Assembly: GCF_030767025.1 (NCBI RefSeq)
Contig: NZ_JASITE010000005.1
Span: 186,001-250,000, forward strand
DNA: 64,000 nt
Direction of reading: 5' to 3'
Source: Nocardia sp. CC227C
GTDB lineage: Bacteria; Actinomycetota; Actinomycetes; Mycobacteriales; Mycobacteriaceae
Shown: piece by piece, positions 1 to 8,316 of the stretch
Layout of the letters: each line of letters starts with the position of its first letter
Numbering within the stretch: position 1 is the first letter of the stretch
The notes under the pieces: model-generated
Seen by the model: only the letters and a program-made list of their open reading frames with translations
The model's database searches: none
What the model was told of the DNA's origin: nothing
Program-made: the position numbers and the translations under genes

Positions 1-722
1 GAGGCCACGCTGGACACATTCACCTCGACCGGCCGCCCGGCCGCCAGTGCCGCGTGCAGCGTCGGCGCGCCCTGCGGTTCCACGCCGATCACCCGGCCGC
101 GCGGTCCCAGCGCCACCGCGATCCCGGCCACCAGTCCCCCGCCGCCGACGGCCACCAGCACCGGCGGACGCGCGCGCACCTGATCCTCGATCTCCAGCCC
201 GACCACCCCGGCCCCGGCCACGATGGCGGGCTGGTCGTAGGCGTGCAGTTGCAGCGCGCCGCGCTCCACCGCCAGTTCGGTGGCGAAGCGGTACGCCTCG
301 GCGTATGTGGTTCCGTGCCACAGCACTTCGGCCCCGTGCGACCACATGGCCGCGACCTTGGTGTGCGGTGCGGATTCCGGCACCACCACCGTGCAGCTCA
401 AGCCGCGCACGGCACTGGCCAGGGCGGCGGCGATACCGGCATTGCCGCCGGAGGCCAGCACCACGCTGTCCACCCCTGCCCGCGCGCCCAGCAGCGCGTT
501 CAGACTCCCGCGCACCTTGAACGTGCCACCGTGCTGCAGGTATTCCAACTTCAGCGTGACCGGCACCGGCCCGTGCGGCCCCTGGACCTCGGTATGGAAC
601 ACCGGTGTGACCCGAAACTGCCCGCGCAGCAGCCGTCTGGCCCGCCGCACATCGGATCGGTAGAGCCTTTTGACCTTTCGCGCCGGGTCCTCCCCGGTCG
701 GCGCGACGATCCGGTCAGTCAC
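1..722 (-). CDS. PLP-dependent threonine/serine dehydratase family protein (3' end beyond window)
   Basis: The visible N-terminal ~240 residues match fold-type II PLP enzymes of the threonine dehydratase group, which deaminate L-threonine or L-serine to 2-oxo acids in the cytoplasm. A GGTFKVRG motif near residue 69 supplies the PLP lysine. ASGGNAG near residue 91 is the glycine loop next to the cofactor, and VAVGGGGLVAG near residue 190 is the tetraglycine phosphate-binding loop. The start is a GTG at 722 that forms a GTGA overlap with the stop of the upstream copD-ctaG gene, so the two are probably cotranslated. The C-terminal part lies outside the window, so presence of a regulatory ACT domain cannot be judged. 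The exact substrate is not decidable. Confidence 0.85.
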   Translation of the reverse strand, partial: MTDRIVAPTGEDPARKVKRLYRSDVRRARRLLRGQFRVTPVFHTEVQGPHGPVPVTLKLEYLQHGGTFKVRGSLNALLGARAGVDSVVLASGGNAGIAAALASAVRGLSCTVVVPESAPHTKVAAMWSHGAEVLWHGTTYAEAYRFATELAVERGALQLHAYDQPAIVAGAGVVGLEIEDQVRARPPVLVAVGGGGLVAGIAVALGPRGRVIGVEPQGAPTLHAALAAGRPVEVNVSSVA

Positions 723-2761
723 TTGCGTACCTCTCGATCCCGTCTCGCCAGTTCGGCGAACATGGCGTTGTGCGCGGCCAGTTCGGCGTCGTCGTCCCGG
801 TCGGCGGCGCGGTCGATGCGGTTGGCCAGCCGCTGATCGCTGCGCGACCATTGGATGAGCAGTGCCAGCATCACCAATACCAGCGGAATCTCACCGCTGG
901 CCCAGGCCAGGCTGCCGCCATTGCGCTGGTCCTCGAGCAGGTTGTCGTTCCAGCCCAGGCCGAGGCTGCGGTAGAACCAACCGCCCATAACGCTGTTCAT
1001 GCTCATCAGCGCCACGCCGAAGAAGGCGTGGAAGGGCAGTGAGCCGAACACCATGCCCACCTTGGTGAGCGGCTCCACCTGACGCGGCTTGGGGTCGATC
1101 CCGATGACCACCCAATAGAAGAGGTAGCCGCTCACCAGGAAGTGCAGGTTCATCAGCAGGTGCGCGCCGTGCGAGTCCACGAACTGGTCGAACAGGCCGC
1201 CCATGTACAGGCCGTAGAACCCGACCACGAAGAACACCGACGCCACCACGGGCTGGGTCATGAAGCGCGACACCGGATTGTGCACGGCCGCCAGAATCCA
1301 TTCGCGCGGTCCCGGCGGGGCGTCGCGCCCCGCGGGCGGCAGGGCCCGCAGCGCCAGCAGCACCGGCCCGCCCAGCGCGAACAGAATCGGCGCGAGCATG
1401 GACAACAGCATGTGCTGACCCATGTGCACGCTGAACATCGCGGGCGCGTAGCGGCCGATGCCGGAGCTGGTCGCGATGAGCAGGACCGCGCAGCCCGACA
1501 GCCAGGCGATGGTGCGCCCGACCGGCCACGCGTCGCCGCGCGCCCGCAGCCGCACCACACCGCGGATATAGAGGACGGCGAGCACGATCGCGAGGGTGCC
1601 GTAGATCAGGTCGAACCGCCAGTCGAACAGCAGCCGCCCGGCGGTCGGCGGCCCGGCCAGGTTGTAGCCGAGTTCGACCTCGGCCGGAGTCGGGATCTGC
1701 TTCAGATCCGGCGGCGGGGTGCGCCCGAGCCCGACCGCCAGCCCGACGGTGGCCGCGAAGATCAGCGCCTCGACACCCGCGAACCGGATGAGTGCCCGGC
1801 GATCGCTCGGATCGGCCTCCAGATCGGGGAGCGCGGCGCGGCGCTGCATATACCCGATGACGCCGAGCACGATGAGCGCCGCCGTCTTGGCCAGCACCAG
1901 CCGCCCGTAGGTGGTGTCCACCAGATCCGACGGCTCCTGCAACCGCACCCAGGCATTGAGCACCCCGCTGGCCGCGATCACGATGAACGACACCGTCGCG
2001 ACCGTGGAGAACCGTCGGGTGGCGAGCGCGGTCCACTTGCCCCCGCGCAACGCGTAGGCCAGCACCGCGAACAGTCCGCCCACCCAGAACCCGGTGGCGA
2101 GCAGATGCAGAATGAGACTGTTGGTCGCCACATCGTGCGACCCACCCGACGACGAATGCCCCGTCAGCGCGACCGGCAGCAGCGACAGCACCGACAGCCA
2201 CAGCAGCACCGGCGTCCACCCCCAGCGCAGGACGACCCGGCAGCCGACCGCGAGCACCAGCACGAAGAACACGGTGAGCCGCCACGAACTCGCGACATCG
2301 ACCGTATCGGCCGCCCGCCACACCTCCTCCGGCCGCAGCGAGTCGGCGAGGGGCTGCCCGGTGGTGTCCGACAGGGTGAGCGGCACCAGCAACGCCGACG
2401 CCCCCGCCCACACCAGCGCCGAATTCGCGGCCCGCCGCAACGCCCGATACCCGCCGACATCGAGCAGCCCGTCCTTCTGCGGCGGCACCAGGAACGCGGC
2501 GAACAACAACGACCCGACAGTCAACGCCGCCGACAGATCCGCAACCGCCCGCACCGCGGGCAACCCATACGTCGTGAGCGGCCCGGGATCAGGAATCCCG
2601 AGCAACGTCAGCGCCTCCGCCGCCGACAGCCCCACCACCAGCGCCGCCACCATGGCCGCGAACGCCCCCGCCATAGCCGCGAGCACACCAAACCTCGCCC
2701 CCGACCCCGACCGATTGGCCTGGACGTCGGCGACTGCGGGCGGGTCCTGCGGAGTCGACAT
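719..2761 (-). CDS. CopD domain / CtaG (cytochrome c oxidase assembly) fusion membrane protein
   Basis: This is a 680-residue polytopic membrane protein. The N-terminal half (about residues 20-320) has many hydrophobic helices, with HSSSGGSHDVATNSLILHLL resembling the copper-resistance CopD domain. The C-terminal half (about 400-650) is a caa3-type CtaG domain, with histidine-rich helix ends such as SVHMGQHMLLSM, NLHFLVSGYLFYW and LPFHAFFGVALM. The family is known in actinobacteria as a bifunctional protein handling copper delivery for cytochrome oxidase assembly; the function here is inferred from that. It starts with ATG at 2761 and overlaps the dehydratase downstream by 4 nt. Length fits the fused family. 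Confidence 0.9.
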   Translation of the reverse strand: MSTPQDPPAVADVQANRSGSGARFGVLAAMAGAFAAMVAALVVGLSAAEALTLLGIPDPGPLTTYGLPAVRAVADLSAALTVGSLLFAAFLVPPQKDGLLDVGGYRALRRAANSALVWAGASALLVPLTLSDTTGQPLADSLRPEEVWRAADTVDVASSWRLTVFFVLVLAVGCRVVLRWGWTPVLLWLSVLSLLPVALTGHSSSGGSHDVATNSLILHLLATGFWVGGLFAVLAYALRGGKWTALATRRFSTVATVSFIVIAASGVLNAWVRLQEPSDLVDTTYGRLVLAKTAALIVLGVIGYMQRRAALPDLEADPSDRRALIRFAGVEALIFAATVGLAVGLGRTPPPDLKQIPTPAEVELGYNLAGPPTAGRLLFDWRFDLIYGTLAIVLAVLYIRGVVRLRARGDAWPVGRTIAWLSGCAVLLIATSSGIGRYAPAMFSVHMGQHMLLSMLAPILFALGGPVLLALRALPPAGRDAPPGPREWILAAVHNPVSRFMTQPVVASVFFVVGFYGLYMGGLFDQFVDSHGAHLLMNLHFLVSGYLFYWVVIGIDPKPRQVEPLTKVGMVFGSLPFHAFFGVALMSMNSVMGGWFYRSLGLGWNDNLLEDQRNGGSLAWASGEIPLVLVMLALLIQWSRSDQRLANRIDRAADRDDDAELAAHNAMFAELARRDREVRK

Positions 2762-2965
2762 ACGACTCAGGGTAGTTCGAAGCAGCCATCCGGACTCTCA
2801 CGGGGTTTCCCGTCCTCCGGTCCGTACCACCCCGCCCCGACGCGCCCCACGGTAGCCCTACGCCCACCGTCCCCCATCTGGACGGTCGCTATACTTAACC
2901 CGCTGGACACCACGATCGATATCGGTCAAGGTGTTTGGTGGCACACAGCCGTGCACCACCCGACT

Positions 2966-3039
2966 GCCTCCGTAGCTCAGTTGGATAGAGCAAGGGCCTT
3001 CTAATCCCTAGGTCGCAGGTTCGATTCCTGCCGGGGGCA
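2966..3039 (+). tRNA. tRNA-Arg(TCT)
   Basis: A full cloverleaf can be drawn. The acceptor stem is GCCTCCG/CGGGGGC (2966-2972 with 3032-3038, one G-T pair) with discriminator A. The D arm is GCTC/GAGC and the T arm GCAGG-TTCGATT-CCTGC. The anticodon loop CTTCTAA at 2998-3004 reads TCT, decoding AGA. The anticodon stem AGGGC/TCCCT has a C-T mismatch next to the loop. CCA is not encoded. A TATACT box at 2890-2895 could be its promoter -10. The 3' half is the usual kind of attachment site for integrative elements, and an integrase relic lies 44 nt downstream. Confidence 0.9.
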
Positions 3040-3082
3040 CTCATCAACCGACCGACCAGCCACAACGGGGTCGTACACACCT

Positions 3083-3292
3083 TTACCCGTGCGGAAGAGG
3101 GCTCAAACCCTCACTGGACCCCAACAGAGTCCCAACATACTCACTCGGCACTGACCGCTTGTTGCAAGCGGCGGCAGCTGCCGGATGCACACACGCCCGC
3201 GGGCCATATGGCCGCGCTGGGTCATCGACGGGTCCGCGTGACCGAGGACATCGGCGGTCACTCGAGCCAGACCCATGCGATCACGACATGAT
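3083..3292 (-). pseudogene. Tyrosine recombinase (integrase) C-terminal relic, frameshifted
   Basis: On the minus strand one frame reads ADVLGHADPSMTQR, the conserved LGHA..SMT block near the end of phage-type tyrosine integrases. The catalytic tyrosine expected a few residues later is replaced (QRGHMARG). After a frame change the sequence reads EYVGTLLGSSEGLSPLPHG and stops at 3083-3085, which looks like a genuine protein tail. The upstream part is cut off exactly where CRISPR array 1 begins. Only about 70 codons remain, so this is a dead remnant. Its position beside tRNA-Arg suggests an old integrative element at this site. Confidence 0.6.
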
Positions 3293-3748
3293 GGGCTCAT
3301 CCCCGCGCGTGCGGGGAGCACGCCGAGTTGTTGTACTCGATGAAGCCGGAAGAGGGCTCATCCCCGCGCGTGCGGGGAGCACTCGGCCACGATTCGCTTA
3401 GATACGTCGTGCATGGGCTCATCCCCGCGCGTGCGGGGAGCACGGTCGGCCCGTTCTCGTTGCTGATCTGGAACGGGGCTCATCCCCGCGCGTGCGGGGA
3501 GCACCCGGGCACGACGGCGGCAAACATCATGTGGTGGGGCTCATCCCCGCGCGTGCGGGGAGCACGATCCCGGCCCGCCCGGCGTCCCGGTAGCGCCGGG
3601 CTCATCCCCGCGCGTGCGGGGAGCACATCGGTAACGGCGACGTCGTGCACGTGGTCCCGGGCTCATCCCCGCGCGTGCGGGGAGCACCGGGCACGCCGCC
3701 AGCGCGGCGAGATGCATCTGGGCTCATCCCCGCGCGTGCGGGGAGCAC
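3293..3748 (-). CRISPR. CRISPR array 1, type I-E, 8 repeats / 7 spacers
   Basis: Eight 29-nt repeats start at 3293, 3354, 3415, 3476, 3537, 3598, 3659 and 3720. They are separated by seven unique 32-nt spacers, giving the exact 61-nt period of type I-E. Read on the minus strand the repeat begins GTGCTCCCCGC and ends GCGGGGATGAGCCC, the I-E hairpin layout. All copies look intact, including the leader-distal one. The leader lies at the high-coordinate side, directly after cas2, so transcription runs with the cas genes. Confidence 0.98.
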
Positions 3749-3800
3749 ACTTCCTGACCAGCATGTTCGCAGGCAAGGTGTGCCGTTTTCATTCACTTTT
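3749..3800 (-). promoter_or_regulatory. CRISPR leader 1 (shared leader-proximal block)
   Basis: The block next to the first repeat contains ACTTCCTGACCAGCA and TTTTCATTCACTTT (plus-strand reading). Both are found at the same distances beside arrays 2 and 3, so it is probably the adaptation-essential leader segment. Unlike leaders 2 and 3, the block overlaps the end of cas2 (stop at 3789-3791). The further-upstream conserved GCCCGTCAGC segment is absent here, being replaced by cas2 coding sequence. Confidence 0.8.
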
Positions 3801-4166
3801 CTCCTCTCCCTGTCCGCGGTTGCGCCGTGCGGCCTTTCGGTACCTGCTCGCTTTACTCCATCCCGGGCGCGGCCCCGTGGCTATCGACCCGCCTGGCGGT
3901 GGGCGGCGCATGAGGTGGATGCCGTCGATGTCGACCGGTTCCCATTCGTGTCGGTGGACTTTGAAGGCGAGGTGTTGTTCGGATCGGGTGGAGTAGATCA
4001 TGATGGCGCGGCCGTCTTTGGACAGTTCCACGACGCGTTGCCAGGCAAGGTCGCGGACACGTGTGGTCAGGATGCCGACGAAGACTCCGGGGCTGATTTC
4101 GAGCAGCCAGCGGGTGAGGTGGCCGCGCAGGCCGGCGGGGCAGGCTGAGAGCACCAGCACTACCAC
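3789..4166 (-). CDS. cas2: CRISPR-associated protein Cas2, type I-E
   Basis: Cas2e is the small structural partner of Cas1 in the spacer-integration complex. The 125-residue product begins VVVLVLSACPAGLRGHLTRW and continues with EISPGVFVG and HRHEWEPVDIDG, hallmarks of the I-E subfamily. The likely start is GTG at 4166 (7-nt overlap with cas1) or GTG at 4160 in a TAGTG junction. The C-terminal 30 residues are basic and longer than in compact family members. The 3' end runs into the leader of array 1, which is unusual. It is the last gene of the cas8e-cas2 operon. Confidence 0.92.
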   Translation of the reverse strand: MVVLVLSACPAGLRGHLTRWLLEISPGVFVGILTTRVRDLAWQRVVELSKDGRAIMIYSTRSEQHLAFKVHRHEWEPVDIDGIHLMRRPPPGGSIATGPRPGWSKASRYRKAARRNRGQGEEKSE

Positions 4167-5110
4167 GGGACTTCCTCGTCGTCGTAGGAGGTTCCGGCCG
4201 CGAGGTTGCCGGCGCGGTCCCACAGCTCGACGACGTCGGCGTCCCAGCTGTCGCCTGCGTCGGGTTCGTCCGGGAGCAGCAGGGTGTGGATGTCGCGGCA
4301 GCAGCGGGTGAGCAGTCCGCCGGCGTGGACGGCGTCGCGGACGGCTCGGCGGGTGGCGGCGCCGATGTCGTCGGGTGCTTCGGCTGCGATGTCGAAGGCG
4401 ATGGGGATGGCGTATTCGGCTTTGTAGAGGTCGGCGAGGTCGAAGACGAATGAGCGTTCGTGGCCGGTGTGGACGAATCCGAGTCCTGGGGAGCAGCCCA
4501 GGGCGACGACGACAGCGTGGGTGATGCCGTAGAGGCAGGTGGTGGCGGCTGATAGTGCCTGGTTGACGGGGTCGCCGGCGGTGAAGTCGTCGGGGGTGTA
4601 GTCGCGGCGGTTCCATTCGATGCCGGTTCGATGGGCATGTTCTCGGTAGATGCGGCGGACGCGTGCGCCTTCGCGGCCGCGTAGCTGCTGCATTGTGAGT
4701 GCGTCGACGTTGTCGCCGGGGAAACGCATCGCGTACATCGCCCGGGCCACTCGTAGCCGGGAGGTCTGGTTGGATACCGCGAGTGCTTGAGCTTCGAGCA
4801 GTCGGGAACTGCGGGCGAGGGAGCGGCCGTGGGCGTAGTAGCGGACGCCGCGTTCGCCGACCCAGACTGCGGTGGAGCCGCTTTCGGCGAGCAGCATCAT
4901 CGCCTGATGGGTGATTCTGGTGCCGGGGCCGAGTAGCAGCGCGCCGAGTGTGGCGGCGGGAATGTGGACGACGCCGCGTTCGTCGGTGGCGGTGATGGCG
5001 TTGGCGTCTCGGTGGATCACGGCGCGTTCGAGGTAGATGAATGTGAGCCGGTCCTGGGCGCGCACGAGCTCGCCGATGCGGACGGGTCGGATTCCTGGTA
5101 TGTCGCTCAT
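4160..5110 (-). CDS. cas1: CRISPR-associated endonuclease/integrase Cas1, type I-E
   Basis: Cas1 inserts new spacers at the leader-repeat junction together with Cas2. The protein has 316 residues, usual for the family. The metal-binding triad can be placed as Glu in QLRGREGARVR, His in GLGFVHTGHERS and Asp in FVFDLADLYK. The N-terminal beta domain starts SDIPGIRPVRIGELVRAQDR. The start ATG at 5110 overlaps the cas6e stop (ATGA), fixing the reading frame. All catalytic positions are intact, so adaptation should be possible. Confidence 0.97.
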   Translation of the reverse strand: MSDIPGIRPVRIGELVRAQDRLTFIYLERAVIHRDANAITATDERGVVHIPAATLGALLLGPGTRITHQAMMLLAESGSTAVWVGERGVRYYAHGRSLARSSRLLEAQALAVSNQTSRLRVARAMYAMRFPGDNVDALTMQQLRGREGARVRRIYREHAHRTGIEWNRRDYTPDDFTAGDPVNQALSAATTCLYGITHAVVVALGCSPGLGFVHTGHERSFVFDLADLYKAEYAIPIAFDIAAEAPDDIGAATRRAVRDAVHAGGLLTRCCRDIHTLLLPDEPDAGDSWDADVVELWDRAGNLAAGTSYDDEEVPW

Positions 5111-5790
5111 CGTGGTGGGGCCAGTGTCATCAGCCCGCAGCCGTAGCCCTTGGCTCGACCGATCCCCTGAGTCAGGGCGGTGGTGAGTTTGTCGGCGTCG
5201 GAGACGATCAGTGTGCCTTCGAAGGTCACGATCGAGAGGTTCACTCGGCTCGATCCGCGGCGGAAGGTGATGCTGTCGCGGGCGAGGACTTGGACGTCGT
5301 CCTCTTGCTGCTCGGGTGGTCCGCAGGGGGCAAGCCGGAATCCGGCGTCGACTGCTTTGCGGCGCAACCATTCTTGTTGCTGACGGCGGTTGAGTCCCGC
5401 GATGTGTCCGCGCTGCCGGTCCGCTGTGGGTGTGGTGCTGGTGGGTGCGCTCCGGACCGGGTTGGCGGTGAGCCGGAAGTGCCAGCGCTGTCCGACGGTG
5501 AGGGTGTCGAGCAGTTGGGCGTATTTGCGGGTGGCCCAAGCGCTGGTGGTCGGCCAGCCGGCTTGTTCGACGATGTGGGTGAAGTCGGGTTCGGCCGGGC
5601 TGACAACGTAGAGATGGATGTCGTTGCCGTGCTGGTCGATTCGCCACAGCACCCGTCCTGTACCGGGTGTGCGGTCGAGTGTGCCGGGCGGGAACGAGGA
5701 CATCACCGCGGCGTGGGTGATCTGGGGTGAGGTGAGGAAGTGTCGGGTGCCGCGGCGGGCGGGGTTGAGTGGGATGCGGGACAGGTACAT
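5107..5790 (-). CDS. cas6e: Cas6e/CasE, crRNA-processing endoribonuclease
   Basis: Cas6e cuts the repeat hairpin in the pre-crRNA and stays bound to the crRNA 3' end. The 227-residue protein begins MYLSRIPLNPARRGTRHFL and contains THAAVMSSFP, the region that carries the family's N-terminal catalytic histidine. It ends with the glycine-rich loop GIGRAKGYGCGLMTL typical of RAMP proteins. Start ATG at 5790 forms a TGATG junction with the cas5e stop. Length and order agree with the standard I-E operon. Confidence 0.95.
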   Translation of the reverse strand: MYLSRIPLNPARRGTRHFLTSPQITHAAVMSSFPPGTLDRTPGTGRVLWRIDQHGNDIHLYVVSPAEPDFTHIVEQAGWPTTSAWATRKYAQLLDTLTVGQRWHFRLTANPVRSAPTSTTPTADRQRGHIAGLNRRQQQEWLRRKAVDAGFRLAPCGPPEQQEDDVQVLARDSITFRRGSSRVNLSIVTFEGTLIVSDADKLTTALTQGIGRAKGYGCGLMTLAPPR

Positions 5791-6503
5791 CAGCTTCCCC
5801 CGAGGGCTGACAGTGGGTCGTGGTGGGCGTGGTGGCCGTCCGGGTTGTCGACGCGGGTGTAGTCGGTGATGACTGTGCGCCAACCGTATTCGCGGCGGCG
5901 GGGATCGAAGCTGATCGGCACGTCGCGGATCTGGTCGGTGTGCGGGTCGATCGGGTCGGTGTCGACGCGGTCGCGGAATATCGGCAGGTGCACGACGCGG
6001 GGTTGTTTGCGCCGGTGCCAGCGCGCGGCCTGCCAGGTGCTGGGGTCTTTCAGTGCCGCGGGCATGCTGTCGTCGCGAAGCTCGCCCAGCACGAGAGGTT
6101 CGGTGGCCGGGCAGGAGCGGCGGCCGAGGTAAAGCGGGAACGCCGGGCGGGACAGGACGTCGCGGATGCCTTCCAGCAGTTCTCGTTCCCCTTCGATGGC
6201 CGCGACGAACTTGGCGTCGGACAGGTAGAAGCGTTGGGATAGCGGATATTTGGTGCGTTCGTCGAGGCTGACCGCGACTTGGAAGTCACGCGCCAGGGTG
6301 CCCGGCTGGTCGACCCGTACTCCGAATGCGAGTCCGACCAGCTCATCCTCGATGGGGTCGGTGCGGCGGCGGCCGCGGGCGGCGGCGATCAACCCGAGGA
6401 TTCCGCTCTTGGAGGGGTGGGGTTGGGTGTCGCGGCGGGCGAATCGGCTGGCCACGCCCCACGATTGCAGCGGTGCGGCCAGTTTCAGCAGCAGGACGGT
6501 CAC
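5790..6503 (-). CDS. cas5e: Cas5e/CasD, Cascade subunit
   Basis: Cas5e binds the 5' handle of the crRNA and caps the Cas7 backbone of Cascade. The 237-residue protein begins VTVLLLKLAAPLQSWGVASR and continues RDTQPHPSKSGILGLIAAA, the diagnostic Cas5 N-terminal motif. Start GTG at 6503 is set by a GTGA overlap with cas7e. No internal disruption is seen. Confidence 0.95.
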   Translation of the reverse strand: MTVLLLKLAAPLQSWGVASRFARRDTQPHPSKSGILGLIAAARGRRRTDPIEDELVGLAFGVRVDQPGTLARDFQVAVSLDERTKYPLSQRFYLSDAKFVAAIEGERELLEGIRDVLSRPAFPLYLGRRSCPATEPLVLGELRDDSMPAALKDPSTWQAARWHRRKQPRVVHLPIFRDRVDTDPIDPHTDQIRDVPISFDPRRREYGWRTVITDYTRVDNPDGHHAHHDPLSALGGS

Positions 6504-7651
6504 GCGGGGGCACCCACGGCGGCGCGGACTGCCGCGGCGACCTCGTCGATCGCGGCCGTGAGCGGCATCGGATCTCCGAGCGACGCGAGCTCGCCCGCGC
6601 TGTCGCCGGCGGCGACCACGTAGGTGCGGGTCGTGCCGTCGCCGTAGCTGTGCTCGACAGCGTCCAGCCGGGTGACGAGGGCTTTGGCGGCGGCGCTCGC
6701 GCGCGCGGTGCCCGCGGCGTTGACGGGTTCTTCGAACGCGCCGACGAGGTTGACGGGTTGATCGGTGCGCACACTGATGACGACGGCTTCGGGCAACGTG
6801 CGGTTGGCGAAGGTGTTCTGTTTGCCCGTGGGCATGGCCCGGACGAACGCATTGAGGAATGTGCGGATCGCCGCCTCGGTGGCGGTGTCGTCGCCGAGGT
6901 TCTCCCGCAACATCGCGACGTTGACGGTGGCATAGCGGTAGAGGGTGGAGGAGTTGAATTCCACGTAGCCGAGCATTCCGGCGCCGGCGTTGTCGTCGGG
7001 GGCGCGGTCGTCGACGGCGGTGAAATAGTCGAACTCGTTGTCCACGGCATGAACGCTGATCGCGTGGGCGACTTGGGCCGCGGCGTCGATATTGAGGTCG
7101 GCGGAGTCGGCGACCATGCGCCCGAACAGGGCGACGTCGATGCTGTTGTCGCCTTGGGCGGCGGCGCGCGCGGCGGCCTTGTCGATCGGCTGGCCGGTGG
7201 TGCGGGCGGTGATCGCCAGCTCCGCGAGTCGCTGACTCTGGGAGGCGCTGAGGAACAGCAGGTACTTCGATTGTTCGAGCTCGTCGTTCCCCGCGGTGCC
7301 GGAGTCGTCGGCCTGGTCGCTCTTCTTGCGACGCTGGGGCTTTTCCAGCTTGATGCCCGCGGCGGCGAGGACGTCCTTGGCGGCGGTGCCGGGATCGGAG
7401 ACGGACTTCTCCATGGCGCGGATATGGTGGGCGACGAGTTCGACGACGCGTTTGGTGCGCACGCCGAGGGTTGCGGGGTCGAGTTGCTCGCGGAACATCA
7501 ATCGGGCCGCGCGTTTCCATGCCTGGCTCGACACCCGTGCCCGCGTCACGCCGCCGTAGACGGCGGTTTTGGGGCTGCCGGTGTCGTCGCGGTTGATATT
7601 GCTCGGCGGCACGGTTTGCAGGATGTGCACGTCGACGAACAGTCGGGTCAC
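6500..7651 (-). CDS. cas7e: Cas7e/CasC, Cascade backbone subunit
   Basis: Cas7e forms the helical backbone that holds the crRNA spacer. The 383-residue protein begins VTRLFVDVHILQTVPPSNIN and includes the signature RVSSQAWKRAAR, as in I-E CasC. The start is GTG at 7651, fixed by a GTGA overlap with the cse2 stop; open frame extending further upstream is antisense-type arginine-rich sequence and is not used. A central segment (DSGTAGNDELEQ, QGDNSIDVALFGR) fits the family's thumb domain. Confidence 0.96.
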   Translation of the reverse strand: MTRLFVDVHILQTVPPSNINRDDTGSPKTAVYGGVTRARVSSQAWKRAARLMFREQLDPATLGVRTKRVVELVAHHIRAMEKSVSDPGTAAKDVLAAAGIKLEKPQRRKKSDQADDSGTAGNDELEQSKYLLFLSASQSQRLAELAITARTTGQPIDKAAARAAAQGDNSIDVALFGRMVADSADLNIDAAAQVAHAISVHAVDNEFDYFTAVDDRAPDDNAGAGMLGYVEFNSSTLYRYATVNVAMLRENLGDDTATEAAIRTFLNAFVRAMPTGKQNTFANRTLPEAVVISVRTDQPVNLVGAFEEPVNAAGTARASAAAKALVTRLDAVEHSYGDGTTRTYVVAAGDSAGELASLGDPMPLTAAIDEVAAAVRAAVGAPA

Positions 7652-8316
7652 TTGATATCGCCTTCCGCTGGGGAGGTTCCGTCCTGGCCGGAACCGGAAG
7701 TGGTGGTCGGTGTGCGGTGGTAGTCGCGACCCCATTGCAAGAGCACCCGACGGGCGCTGTCGGCGCGGTGGAGCCGCCGCAGATCGCTGGCGAGGCGGCC
7801 GTAGTCGAGTGGGATCGTCTCGGCGCGCAGCTGTCCGACCAGGCTCCGCAGCATGATCAGTCGGCCGTGGTGGTGAGCGGCGGTCCCCAGGGCGTGGAAG
7901 CGTCGACGGACCCCTTCGGGGTTGGTGTGCTCGCCGAGTTGCCGCATCGCGGCACCGAAGCCGATACCCGGTCGGTGCATGCGTTGCGCCTTGGACTGCT
8001 GATGCCAGGCGTGCAGGGTGATCGCGTCGTGCGCGGCCTGCTCCCAAGGGGTCGGCAGTCCGGCTCGTTCCCGACCGGTGAAATAGGCGGGGTCGGTGAG
8101 GATTTCGGGCAGATTGTCGAGCGTGAGCGCGTACAGGTCGGGTTGGCTGCCCGCCGGGTGGCCGACACCGCGCCGTAGCCGCGCCAGGGCCGCGACGGCG
8201 TCCGGGCTATCGCGCAGGTATCGGTTCTGTACTGCCGAGACCTGGGCGGTCACGAACTCTTTCAGGGCCTGGTCCCGGTCGGCGTAGGTGGGAGCCGTGG
8301 CGGTGGTGTCGTTCAC
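7648..8316 (-). CDS. cse2: Cse2/CasB (Cas11e), Cascade small subunit
   Basis: The small alpha-helical subunit bridges the Cascade belly and stabilises the R-loop. The 222-residue product starts at GTG 8316 (VNDTTATAPTYADRDQAL), overlapping the cas8e stop as GTGA. It contains ALARLRRGVGHPAGSQPDLY, typical of Cse2, and basic helical segments further on. The C-terminal 20 residues are low-complexity Ser/Thr/Gly. It lies in its usual position between cas8e and cas7e. Confidence 0.93.
   Translation of the reverse strand: MNDTTATAPTYADRDQALKEFVTAQVSAVQNRYLRDSPDAVAALARLRRGVGHPAGSQPDLYALTLDNLPEILTDPAYFTGRERAGLPTPWEQAAHDAITLHAWHQQSKAQRMHRPGIGFGAAMRQLGEHTNPEGVRRRFHALGTAAHHHGRLIMLRSLVGQLRAETIPLDYGRLASDLRRLHRADSARRVLLQWGRDYHRTPTTTSGSGQDGTSPAEGDIK

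Noticed and set aside
3328..3996. Open frames running through the CRISPR arrays
   Set aside because: They are repeated translations of the repeat (ARAGST/SSPRVRGA) and have no coding value.
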